NCBI GenBank assembly: GCA_036273455.1
Contig: DASUHP010000143.1
Span: 1 to 24,832, forward strand
From: CAIYRG01 sp036273455
GTDB taxonomy: Bacteria; Pseudomonadota; Alphaproteobacteria; Micropepsales; Micropepsaceae
Length of the DNA stretch: 24,832 bases
Direction of reading: 5' to 3'
This document shows, piece after piece, positions 7,332 to 14,797 of the stretch. The notes beneath the pieces are model-generated. The model saw only the letters and a program-made list of their open reading frames with translations. It did no database searches and had not been told where the DNA came from. How positions within the stretch are numbered: the stretch's first letter is position 1; every line of letters starts with the position of its first letter. The translations under genes were made by a program, and so were the position numbers.

Positions 7332-8195
7332 ATGAATGTGATTACAAGGGAGCGGCTGCAGATCAGGCCGCTAACCAAATTTATTGGCGCGGAAATCCGT
7401 GGCATCGATCTAAGGCAAAGGCCGGATGATGCGACCATCCGCCGGATTTATCAGAGCTGGCTCGATCATCTGGTGCTGGTGTTTCCGGATCAGGATTTGA
7501 GCCAGGAAGATTTGCTGCGGGTGACCACATATTTCGGCCAGCCTGGCCATCTCGACCGGCCGGCGAAATATCATCCGCCGGGCTTTTCGCGAATGCTGCC
7601 GGGGATCATGCTGATCTCGAATATCCGGGAGAATGGCGAGCCGATCGGCGCGCTCCCGGATGGCGAGATGATGTTTCACCACGACATGATCCATAAGGAA
7701 GTGCCGAGCAAGGCGACGTTGCTCTATTCGGTCGAGATTCCGTCCAGCGGTGGAAATACGCTGTTTGCCAGCGGTTATGCCGCCTATGAGACACTGGATC
7801 CGGCGATCCGTGACAAAGCGGAAGGGCGGCAGGCGCTGCATCACTATAATTATGGATCGACCCAGCGCGGCGATGATCGCGGCGTCGTGGCGTTCAACGA
7901 ATGCCTGCATCCGGTGTTCCGCACGCATGAGGAAACGGGCCGCAAGGCGGTTTACGTGAACCGGCTGATGACAGTGAAAATCGATGGAATGGAGGGTGGC
8001 GAGAGCGATGCGGTGCTGAACGCGATCTTCGACCATGCCGAACAGCCGGAATTTGTTTACGAGCATGTCTGGCGCAAGCGCGATCTCCTGCTGTGGGACA
8101 ATCGCTGCTCGTCGCATGCGCGCACCGATTTTCCCGCGCATGAGCGGCGGCTGCTGCTGCGCACCACCGTGCGCGGCACCACGCGGCCGTATTAG
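7332..8195 (+). CDS. TauD/TfdA-family Fe(II)/2-oxoglutarate dioxygenase
   Basis: This 287-residue protein belongs to the taurine/2,4-D dioxygenase family, which couples decarboxylation of 2-oxoglutarate to hydroxylation of a small, often anionic, substrate. The iron site is visible as His116-x-Asp118 in 'FHHDMIHKEVP', followed by the family's 'SSGGNTLFAS', and as the distal His262 in 'WDNRCSSHARTDF'. An Arg-rich segment eleven residues later ('RRLLLR') supplies the 2-oxoglutarate carboxylate contact. The N-terminal 'FIGAEIRGIDLRQ' is also typical of the family. Substrate cannot be predicted; the context with a carboxylate-binding protein and hydrolases suggests catabolism. It is second in the operon, 14 bp before the next open frame. 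Confidence 0.92.
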   Translation: MNVITRERLQIRPLTKFIGAEIRGIDLRQRPDDATIRRIYQSWLDHLVLVFPDQDLSQEDLLRVTTYFGQPGHLDRPAKYHPPGFSRMLPGIMLISNIRENGEPIGALPDGEMMFHHDMIHKEVPSKATLLYSVEIPSSGGNTLFASGYAAYETLDPAIRDKAEGRQALHHYNYGSTQRGDDRGVVAFNECLHPVFRTHEETGRKAVYVNRLMTVKIDGMEGGESDAVLNAIFDHAEQPEFVYEHVWRKRDLLLWDNRCSSHARTDFPAHERRLLLRTTVRGTTRPY

Positions 8196-8209
8196 TCACG
8201 GGATCCCTC

Positions 8210-9346
8210 GTGGGCGCAAAATCCCCCCTCCGTCTCGCGCGTTCCGCGCGATCCACCTCCCCCGCCCGCCTTCGTGGCGCGCCAAAGCGCCACTTCGGCG
8301 CGACGGCGGCAGGTGGGGGAGGAAAACGGGCAAGTGCGATTTGCTTTGTTCTGTTGACGTTTGTTGCACTGGGTGTACCGGGCGCGGCGTGGGCGCAGAA
8401 CGCGTTTTATCGCGGCAAGACGGTCACGTTGATCGTCAGCGATGCGGCGGGCGGCGGCTATGACATCATGGCGCGCACGATCGCGAAATATCTTGGCAAT
8501 CACATTGCCGGCGACCCGCGCATCATTGTCCAGAACATGCCGGGCGCGGGTGGCATCGTGGCGATGAATTACCTTTACACCACGGCGCCGAAGGACGGCA
8601 CTATGCTCGCCGCGGTGGACAATAACACGCCGGTTGAACCGCTGCTGGGGACGCCCGAGGCAAGATATGATGCGCGGCGTTTCAACTGGCTGGGCTCGCC
8701 GACGGTGGAAACCGGATTGGTCATCGTCTGGCACACGGTACCGGTGAACACGGTCGACGATTTGAGGAAGCACGAGACATCGATGGGCGCATCGGGCGCC
8801 AATTCGACGCCGAGCTTCTATGCACGGCTGATCAATGCGACGCTCGGCACGAAGATGAAAATCGTCGCCGGCTATACCGGCCAGACCGATGTTTATCTCG
8901 CCATGGAACGCGGCGAAGTGGACGGCGCGCCCAGCATTTTCCTGAATACGCTGAACACGACGCAGCCGAATTGGCGGACCGAGAAAAAGATCAAGGTGCT
9001 GTTGCAATATGGCCTGGAGCGCGCGCCGTCGCTGCCGAATGTGCCGTCGGCTTTGGATGTCGCGAGAACTCCGGAAGACAAAATGCTGCTGAAAGCCGGG
9101 CTGGCCGAGGTGGCGCTGGGCCGGCCCTATCTCATGCCACCCGGCGTTCCCGCGCCGCTGGTGGCCGAGATGCGAAGGGCATTCGCCGCGACATTTGCCG
9201 ATCCGGCGTTCCTCGCCGACACACGGCGGATGAATCTGGGGGTTGATGCGCCGCGCAGTGGCGAGCAATTGGCGAAAACCATCGACGATGCCTATCGCAC
9301 GCCGCCGCAGATCGTTCAGCGGCTGCGCAAGCTATCCCTCCACTGA
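8210..9346 (+). CDS. Bug/TctC-family periplasmic binding protein
   Basis: This is a full-length tripartite tricarboxylate transporter receptor. From GTG 8210 it is 378 residues, about 45-50 longer than the family norm. The extra residues come from a GC-rich repeat (8223-8323) and are Arg/Ser/Ala-rich and unlike any signal. A normal signal peptide begins at about residue 39 (Lys-Arg, then 'FVLLTFVALGVPGAAWAQ'). The mature protein opens with the family's 'FYRGKTVTLIVSDAAGGGYD' and keeps 'NMPGAGGIVAMNYLY' and 'VPSALDVA'. No in-frame ATG lies between the repeat and the signal; TTG 8354 is the only alternative, with a poor position relative to the GGAGG at 8318-8322. It binds an unknown carboxylate for uptake; no TctA/TctB genes are visible. 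The next gene starts 2 bp after it. Confidence 0.88.
   Translation: MGAKSPLRLARSARSTSPARLRGAPKRHFGATAAGGGGKRASAICFVLLTFVALGVPGAAWAQNAFYRGKTVTLIVSDAAGGGYDIMARTIAKYLGNHIAGDPRIIVQNMPGAGGIVAMNYLYTTAPKDGTMLAAVDNNTPVEPLLGTPEARYDARRFNWLGSPTVETGLVIVWHTVPVNTVDDLRKHETSMGASGANSTPSFYARLINATLGTKMKIVAGYTGQTDVYLAMERGEVDGAPSIFLNTLNTTQPNWRTEKKIKVLLQYGLERAPSLPNVPSALDVARTPEDKMLLKAGLAEVALGRPYLMPPGVPAPLVAEMRRAFAATFADPAFLADTRRMNLGVDAPRSGEQLAKTIDDAYRTPPQIVQRLRKLSLH
8223..8323. repeat. dispersed GC-rich repeat, family A, long copy
   Basis: The left end repeats the first part of the element at 1432-1492: a C-run, then CCGTCTCGCGCG, then ATCCACCTCCCCC. It carries a longer insert before the closing arm. CCTCCCCC (8256-8263) pairs with GGGGGAGG (8315-8322), and GTGGCGC (8274-8280) with GCGCCAC (8288-8294) forms an inner hairpin. 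It lies inside the operon and overlaps the annotated 5' end of the TctC-like gene. Its right arm contains GGAGG, which could act as a ribosome site. Confidence 0.75.
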
Positions 9347-9348
9347 CC

Positions 9349-9993
9349 ATGGCAAAACTTGCGCGACTTGATCCCTCTCTCAGCGGCCGCAGCTGCGGGC
9401 TGGTTCTGTTTGATACTCTGAATGGATATCTGCATCCCCATGATGCCGCGAAGCGCGCATTCCTCGCCGAGCGCAACATCATCGGCAATCTGAAATTGCT
9501 GTTGGATGGTGCGCGCCGTGTTGGAATGGCAGTGTTCTACCCGTCGGGCGCTCATGCACCGGATGGCGCGGATTCGGTGGACCGGCTGACCGACACCGAC
9601 ATGGATCTGCGGGAAGGCGGGGGGCGCGACAAGCCGATCCGGCCTCATTTTCACCGCGGTTCACAGGATGCGGAGATCGCGCCGGAACTCGCGCCCGCAG
9701 CGGGCGACGTGGTGGTGCCGAAGCAGCGCTGGAGCTCGTTTTACCAGACCAATCTCGACTTGCAGCTTCGGGTGCGGGAGATCGGAACCATCATCATTGC
9801 CGGCGGTTCCACCGATGTCGGGATTGCCAGCACGGTGTTCGCCGCGCGCGACCTTGACTATGGCATCGTCGTTGTGCGCGATGCATGCTATTCCACCCGC
9901 GGCCCCAACCACGACTTTTTCATGGACCGGGTGTTCCCGCGCATGGCGCGAGTCATGACCGCGGAACAGGCGGTTTCGCTGATGATCCGGTGA
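9349..9993 (+). CDS. isochorismatase-fold hydrolase, catalytic Cys replaced by Gly
   Basis: This 214-residue protein has the isochorismatase-like (cysteine hydrolase) fold. Asp22 in 'LVLFDTLNGYL' and Lys125 in 'VVVPKQRWSSF' occupy the first two positions of the usual Asp-Lys-Cys triad. The segment that normally reads T-[DN]-V-C is 'GGSTDVGIASTVFAARD', so Gly158 replaces the nucleophile. Nicotinamidases and N-carbamoyl hydrolases need that Cys. True isochorismatases (EntB, PhzD) have Gly there and use Asp and Lys to hydrolyse a vinyl ether. The substitution therefore argues against an amidase and allows vinyl-ether or other cleavage. The gene starts 2 bp after the TctC-like gene and overlaps the next start by 4 bp, so it belongs to the operon. 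The actual substrate is unknown. Confidence 0.88.
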   Translation: MAKLARLDPSLSGRSCGLVLFDTLNGYLHPHDAAKRAFLAERNIIGNLKLLLDGARRVGMAVFYPSGAHAPDGADSVDRLTDTDMDLREGGGRDKPIRPHFHRGSQDAEIAPELAPAAGDVVVPKQRWSSFYQTNLDLQLRVREIGTIIIAGGSTDVGIASTVFAARDLDYGIVVVRDACYSTRGPNHDFFMDRVFPRMARVMTAEQAVSLMIR

Positions 9994-10802
9994 CAGAAAT
10001 GCACGAAGTGACAACCGAACTGGTAAAGTGTTCGAAAGGCATGCCGGTATTTGTGGCGCAGCCGAAGAAATCGGGGCGCTATCCGGCGGTGGTGCTGATG
10101 CATGAACGCTATGGCCTTGTCCAGCACACACAGGACCTTGCGACGCGCTGTGCCGCCGACGGCTTTGTCGCAGTCGCGCCGAATTTCTTTTTCCGCCATC
10201 CCGATCCGAAGGCGCTGACGGCGGGTGATTCCCGCTATGACATGAGCGATCCGGAATCGGTGGACAGTCTGGAATCGGTGCTGGCCTGTCTCGAACACCA
10301 GCGGGTTGCGGATATGGAGAAGATCGCAGTGGCGGGTTTTTGCCAGACCGGCCGGCATCCACTGGTATTCGCGGCCCAGCATCCGATTCAGGCGGTTGTC
10401 GTGTGGTATGGCGCCGCGAATGCGCGCGAATGGGAAGTCAATCCGCTGCAGCCGGAGCCGCTGGACAAAATCATCGCGTCGGTGCCCTGTCCGGTATTCG
10501 GCGCCTTCGGGTCGGACGATCACCTGATTTCGATTGCCGATGTCGGCCGCTTCCGCAATGCGTTGGAGCAGCACAACAAGTCGTATGACATCCATCTCTA
10601 TGCCGGCGCACCCCATGGCTGGCTGAACGACACCATGCCCGGCCGGTACCGCCAGCCGCAGGCAGAGGCCGCGTGGTCGGCGCAACAGCAATTCTTGCGC
10701 GAAGTGTTTGCCGGCCAATGGCCGTCGAACCAGGTGCGCTGGCAATTCGAGTGCGAATTCGGCCGCGATTACGATTTCTCGAAAAATCGCCGGCAGGCGT
10801 GA
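9990..10802 (+). CDS. dienelactone hydrolase-family protein
   Basis: This 270-residue alpha/beta hydrolase is of the dienelactone hydrolase family, whose known members open the lactone ring of chlorocatechol-derived dienelactones; others act on varied esters. The triad is visible as Cys118 in 'GFCQTGRH', Asp177 in 'GSDDHLIS' and His209 in 'GAPHGWL'. The family's regulatory Glu is Glu39 in 'MHERYGL'. A tail of about 40 residues beyond the core ends in 'DYDFSKNRR'. GTG 9990 overlaps the upstream stop (GTGA) and is used here; ATG 9999 is an alternative. Earlier in-frame starts from 9885 lie inside the isochorismatase-fold gene and are not credible. Only one base separates its stop from the cofG start. 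Confidence 0.9.
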   Translation: MTEMHEVTTELVKCSKGMPVFVAQPKKSGRYPAVVLMHERYGLVQHTQDLATRCAADGFVAVAPNFFFRHPDPKALTAGDSRYDMSDPESVDSLESVLACLEHQRVADMEKIAVAGFCQTGRHPLVFAAQHPIQAVVVWYGAANAREWEVNPLQPEPLDKIIASVPCPVFGAFGSDDHLISIADVGRFRNALEQHNKSYDIHLYAGAPHGWLNDTMPGRYRQPQAEAAWSAQQQFLREVFAGQWPSNQVRWQFECEFGRDYDFSKNRRQA

Positions 10803-10803
10803 C

Positions 10804-11994
10804 ATGGCTCAAAGCACTGCGGTGCACACCGGATTGGCGCGCGCTGTCGAGCATGCGCTGGTGTCGGCTTCCCGAGGGGAGGGGGTCACATGCGAAGATG
10901 CCCTGCTGCTGATCGAGAATGCCGACACGCGCGAGCTTTGTGCGATTGCGGCGGAACTGCGCGACCGCTTCAAGGGGCGTATCGTCAGCTACTCACGCAA
11001 AGTCTTCATCCCACTCACGCATCTGTGCCGCGATTATTGCGGCTATTGCACGTTTCGCGCCGATCCCGGGCCGGGTGTTGCGGCCTATATGACGCCGGCT
11101 GAAGTCGTTGCAGTCGCGCAAGCCGGCGCACGCGCGGGATGCAGAGAGGCGCTGTTCAGCCTGGGCGATCAGCCGGAGCAGATTTTCCCCGAAGCGCGGG
11201 AATTTTTGCGCGAGCAGGGATTTTCCCGCACACTGGAATATCTCGCGGCAATGGCCGAACTGGTGCTGCGCGAAACCGGTTTGCTGCCCCATTCCAATCC
11301 CGGCCTGATGCCGGCGGAAGACATGGAGAAGTTGCGGCGCAGCAATGTCAGCCTGGGACTGATGCTGGAATCGACGAGCCTGCGATTGCGCGCCAGGGGC
11401 GCTGCACATTGGCGCGCGCCGGATAAGGCCCCTGCCCTGCGGCTGCGGGTGATCGAAGAAGCAGGGCGGCAGCGCATTGCCTTCACCACCGGGATTCTGA
11501 TCGGGATCGGCGAAACGGTCGCGGAGCGCGTGGAGTCGCTGTTTGCGATAGCGGCACTGCATCGGCAGTATGGCCATATCCAGGAGGTTCTGGTGCAGCC
11601 GTTCCGCGCCAAGCCGGACATCCGGATGGCGAGCGCCGACGATCCATCGCTGGAAGACTTGCAGAGAACAATTGCGCTCGCGCGCGTCATCATGCCGGAT
11701 GTGAATGTCCAATCGCCGCCCAATCTGGTGCGGGACGATTTTCCCGAACTGCTGACGGCCGGCATCAACGATTTCGGCGGCATTTCGCCGCTGACGAAAG
11801 ACTTCATCAATCCGGAAGCCGCCTGGCCGCAGATCGCGGCGTTGCAGCAGCGCAGCAGACAGAGCGGATTCGAATTGCGCGAGCGGCTGGCGATTTATCC
11901 CGAATTCGCGGCGCAAACAGAATTTGTCGATGCAGCGCTCGCGGAAGTTTTGCAGGCGCAGCTGGGACCTGATTTTTATGCCCGGGCACAATAA
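10804..11994 (+). CDS. cofG: 7,8-didemethyl-8-hydroxy-5-deazariboflavin synthase subunit CofG
   Basis: CofG is a radical SAM enzyme that, with CofH, makes the deazaflavin ring Fo of coenzyme F420. The 396-residue product carries the [4Fe-4S]/SAM cysteines Cys75, Cys79 and Cys82 in 'HLCRDYCGYCTF'. Other family segments are 'ALFSLGDQPEQ', 'GLLPHSNPGLM', 'TTGILIGIGET', 'HIQEVLVQPFRAKP' and 'GGISPLTKDFINPE'. Length fits a stand-alone CofG; in actinobacteria the two halves are fused as FbiC. ATG 10804 sits one base after the hydrolase stop, and the frame upstream of it runs back into that gene. cofH begins 2 bp after its stop. The assignment is secure on motif and on the neighbouring cofH, cofD and cofC. 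Confidence 0.96.
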   Translation: MAQSTAVHTGLARAVEHALVSASRGEGVTCEDALLLIENADTRELCAIAAELRDRFKGRIVSYSRKVFIPLTHLCRDYCGYCTFRADPGPGVAAYMTPAEVVAVAQAGARAGCREALFSLGDQPEQIFPEAREFLREQGFSRTLEYLAAMAELVLRETGLLPHSNPGLMPAEDMEKLRRSNVSLGLMLESTSLRLRARGAAHWRAPDKAPALRLRVIEEAGRQRIAFTTGILIGIGETVAERVESLFAIAALHRQYGHIQEVLVQPFRAKPDIRMASADDPSLEDLQRTIALARVIMPDVNVQSPPNLVRDDFPELLTAGINDFGGISPLTKDFINPEAAWPQIAALQQRSRQSGFELRERLAIYPEFAAQTEFVDAALAEVLQAQLGPDFYARAQ

Positions 11995-11996
11995 TC

Positions 11997-13241
11997 ATGA
12001 TCAAGGCATTGGATTCCTCGTGGAATGAAGTGGACTGTGAAACGGCTTTGGCGCGCGCGCGTCCGGCATTTGCCGCGATTCTCGAACGGGCGCTTGACGG
12101 AAGTGAACTCGGGTTTGCCGACGGATTGGCGCTGGCGCAGGCCTCGGGCGACGACCTGCTGGCGCTGGTCAAGTCTGCCGACCACTTGCGCCGGCGGACT
12201 GTCGGCGACGTGCTGACCTATGTCGTCAACCGGAATCTGAATTTCACCAATATCTGCATTGTCGGCTGTTCCTTTTGCGGCTTTTCGCGGGGCCCGCGCG
12301 CAAAGGACGCGTATTTTCATTCGACGGATGCTTTGCTGACCAAAACGCGCAACGCCGTGGCGGCGGGCGCGACTGAGGTGTGCATCCAGGGCGGCCTTCC
12401 GAAGAATCTCGACGGGGGCTATTACGCCGGATTGCTGCGGGACATCTCGGCCGAATTTCCGCAACTGCATCTCCATGCCTATTCACCGATGGAAATCTCC
12501 TACGGCGTCGAAAAGACCGGGCTGTCGCTGAGCGAGCACCTGATCTCGCTGAAGGAAGCGGGAATTGGCAGCATTCCCGGTACCGCGGCAGAAATCCTCG
12601 ATGATTCCGTGCGCGGCGAACTCAGCCCGAACAAGCTGACGGCGAAACGCTGGATCGAAGTGATCCGCGCGGCCCACGGGCTCGGCATTCCGTCGACCTC
12701 GACCATGATGTACGGCCACACGGAAACGCCGGAGCATTGGGTCAGGCACATGCTGCTGTTGCGCGAGATTCAGCGCGAGACCGGCGGCTTCACCGAATTC
12801 GTGCCGCTCGGTTTCATCCATTCGAAAACCCGCCTGTTCCGAAAAGGCCATGCGCGGGCCGGCTCGTCATTCGAAGAAGACCTGATCGTGCACGCGCTGG
12901 CGAGACTGCTGTTGAACCGCGACATTCCGAATCTGCAGGTGTCCTGGGTTAAGCTCGGTTTCCCCGGAGCGCTCGCATGTTTGCAGGCTGGCGCCAATGA
13001 TTTCTCCGGCACGCTGATGGAGGAGAGCATCTCCAGGGCAGCGGGCGCCGATTACGGCGAGTCGGTCACGCCGGGCGAGCTGCGGGCGATGATCCGCAGC
13101 ATCGGGCGAATCCCGGCGGAGCGGAGCACGACATACAACACGCGCCGTCTGTTCGACGTGTCCGATGGCGACGAGCGCCTGCCGCTGGAACGCATGCCGG
13201 CGCCGGCCACGGGGCACGTGCCGCTTGCTGTCGGGTATTAG
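11997..13241 (+). CDS. cofH: 5-amino-6-(D-ribitylamino)uracil-L-tyrosine 4-hydroxyphenyl transferase CofH
   Basis: CofH is the second radical SAM half of Fo synthase. It joins the hydroxybenzyl part of tyrosine to the flavin precursor 5-amino-6-ribitylaminouracil, and CofG then closes the deazaflavin ring. The 414-residue protein has Cys87, Cys91 and Cys94 in 'NICIVGCSFCGF'. It also keeps the MqnC/CofH-type blocks 'VCIQGGLPKNLDGGYY', 'HLHAYSPMEI', 'PGTAAEILDD' and 'STSTMMYGHTETPEHWVRH'. MqnC and MqnE of futalosine menaquinone synthesis are the nearest alternatives, but the adjacent cofG and cofD settle the call. ATG 11997 follows the cofG stop by 2 bp and the stop directly abuts the cofD start. 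Confidence 0.96.
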   Translation: MIKALDSSWNEVDCETALARARPAFAAILERALDGSELGFADGLALAQASGDDLLALVKSADHLRRRTVGDVLTYVVNRNLNFTNICIVGCSFCGFSRGPRAKDAYFHSTDALLTKTRNAVAAGATEVCIQGGLPKNLDGGYYAGLLRDISAEFPQLHLHAYSPMEISYGVEKTGLSLSEHLISLKEAGIGSIPGTAAEILDDSVRGELSPNKLTAKRWIEVIRAAHGLGIPSTSTMMYGHTETPEHWVRHMLLLREIQRETGGFTEFVPLGFIHSKTRLFRKGHARAGSSFEEDLIVHALARLLLNRDIPNLQVSWVKLGFPGALACLQAGANDFSGTLMEESISRAAGADYGESVTPGELRAMIRSIGRIPAERSTTYNTRRLFDVSDGDERLPLERMPAPATGHVPLAVGY

Positions 13242-14165
13242 GTGAAGGTAACACTTCTCACCGGCGGAGTGGGCGGCTCGAAGCTGGCACTGGGATTTTA
13301 TCATATTGCGTCCTGCCAGCTGACGGCGATCGCGAACATGGGCGATGACATTGTCATGCACGGGCTGCATGTTTCGCCCGATCCCGACATCCTGATGTAC
13401 ACGCTGGCAGGTGTCGTGAATCCCGCGACCGGTTGGGGTTTTCGCGATGAGACATTCACGGTGGCGAAGGGGCTTGCCGGTTATGGCCGGGAAACCTGGT
13501 TTCAGCTCGGCGATCGCGATTTTGCCACGCATATCCACCGCACTGCGATGCTGTCTTCCGGTGCGACGCTGTCGCAGGCGATCGAATCCATCCGTCGCTC
13601 GCTCGACATTTCGGTGCGCGTACTGCCGATGAGCGATGATCCGGTCGCGACCAGGCTGGATACAAATGAAGGCCGCATGCATCTGCAGGAATATTTCGTG
13701 CGCCGCCGCTGCGAACCTGTGGTGCGCGCGATTGCCTTTGAAGGCGCGCCACGGGCGAAGCCGGCGCCGGGCGTGGTTGAGGCGATTGTGGATGCCGATC
13801 TGGTTGTGATCGCGCCGAGCAATCCGCTGATCAGTATCGGGCCAATCCTCGCCGTGCCCGGGATTTGTGACGCGTTGCGGCGACGGCGCGACCGGGTTGT
13901 TTCCGTTTGTCCCCTGGTCGGGGGCAAATCGCTCAAGGGCCCGACCGACAAGATGATGGCACAGCTTGGCTATGATGTGTCGGCCGCAGCGATAGCGGCG
14001 ATGTATTCGGACTTTTGCGGCACCATGATTCTGGACCCGGCGGATGAGAACGCATGTCCAGAGGTAGAAGCGGCAGGCGTGAGAGCGGTGGTTCTGCCGA
14101 CGGTCATGCAGACGCTGGAGGACAAGATTCGCACGGCGCAATCGATTATGGACGGGTTTGCGTGA
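13242..14165 (+). CDS. cofD: CofD, Fo phospho-donor transferase (2-phospho-L-lactate transferase family)
   Basis: CofD moves a phospho-acid group from its guanylyl-activated form onto Fo to give F420-0 (or dehydro-F420-0). The 307-residue product begins with the diagnostic nucleotide-binding 'LTGGVGGSKLALGF' and continues with 'IANMGDDIVMHGLHVSPDPD' and 'LAGVVNPATGWGF'. A C-terminal half with 'VVIAPSNPLISIGPIL' and 'SPLVGGKS'-like 'CPLVGGKSLKGPTDKM' follows. Length is normal. The GTG start directly follows the cofH stop with no spacer, and the stop overlaps the cofC start by 4 bp (GTGA). The protein alone does not show which three-carbon acid is used: 2-phospholactate, phosphoenolpyruvate or 3-phosphoglycerate. 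Confidence 0.96.
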   Translation: MKVTLLTGGVGGSKLALGFYHIASCQLTAIANMGDDIVMHGLHVSPDPDILMYTLAGVVNPATGWGFRDETFTVAKGLAGYGRETWFQLGDRDFATHIHRTAMLSSGATLSQAIESIRRSLDISVRVLPMSDDPVATRLDTNEGRMHLQEYFVRRRCEPVVRAIAFEGAPRAKPAPGVVEAIVDADLVVIAPSNPLISIGPILAVPGICDALRRRRDRVVSVCPLVGGKSLKGPTDKMMAQLGYDVSAAAIAAMYSDFCGTMILDPADENACPEVEAAGVRAVVLPTVMQTLEDKIRTAQSIMDGFA

Positions 14166-14797
14166 AGGCGATTGTGATTCCGGTGAAGGCGTTTGCGGCC
14201 GCAAAAACGCGGCTGTCGCCATTCCTGTCTCCCGATGCGCGCGCCGGATTGGCTGAAGCGATGTGCCGCGATGTGTTTACCGCCGTCGCCAGGGTGCGCC
14301 GGATCGATCGCGTTCTTGTCGTAAGCAACGAGCCGCGCGCGCTTGCCTGGGCGAAAGAGCGGAACTGGGAAATCCTCGCAGAGCAACAGCAGATTTCCGA
14401 ATCCGCCTCGGTCGATCTGGCTTGCCGCCATTGCCTGTCGGCAGGCGCAAAGGCTGTGCTTCGTCTGCCGGCTGATATTCCGCTGGTGTGCAGCAGCGAT
14501 ATCGAGGAACTGTTCGCTGCGCTTTCTGATTCCCCCGGCTGCGTCATTGTGCCGTCGCGGGACGGCACCGGGACCAATGCATTGTTGCGTTCGCCGGCAA
14601 CGGCATTCGGCTCGCATTTCGGGAGGGACAGTTTTGCCGCGCATCTCGCCGCCGCACGCGCCGCCGGCTTGCCGGTGACGGTTGTGCGAAATGCGCATAT
14701 CGAGCTGGATGTCGACGAACCGGCGGATCTGGAGCAATTGCGCCAGCTTGTGCCGGCAAATTTCAAAACTGGCGAATGGCTGAGGGGCGCGACATGA
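14162..14797 (+). CDS. cofC: CofC, phospho-acid guanylyltransferase of F420 synthesis
   Basis: CofC activates a phosphorylated three-carbon acid with GTP and hands the product to CofD. The 211-residue protein opens with the nucleotidyltransferase segment 'IVIPVKAFAAAKTRLSPFL' (residues 4-22). It also has 'VLVVSNEPRAL', 'VLRLPADIPLV' (the metal-binding Asp of this fold) and 'GTGTNALL'. GTG 14162 overlaps the cofD stop and gives the proper N-terminus; the open frame further upstream lies within cofD. Donor choice differs between lineages: 2-phospholactate in archaea, phosphoenolpyruvate in mycobacteria, 3-phosphoglycerate in the studied Paraburkholderia enzyme. I cannot infer it here. It overlaps the next gene by 4 bp. 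Confidence 0.93.
   Translation: MKAIVIPVKAFAAAKTRLSPFLSPDARAGLAEAMCRDVFTAVARVRRIDRVLVVSNEPRALAWAKERNWEILAEQQQISESASVDLACRHCLSAGAKAVLRLPADIPLVCSSDIEELFAALSDSPGCVIVPSRDGTGTNALLRSPATAFGSHFGRDSFAAHLAAARAAGLPVTVVRNAHIELDVDEPADLEQLRQLVPANFKTGEWLRGAT

Noticed and set aside
8192..9268. Long open frame on the minus strand opposite the TctC-like gene
   Set aside because: Arg/His-rich translation without motifs; the plus strand carries a well-recognised protein.
12867..14222. Long open frame on the minus strand (451 codons)
   Set aside because: It is antisense to cofH and cofD, whose motifs are clear. The translation is rich in His and Arg with no family features, as expected for the reverse strand of GC-rich coding DNA.
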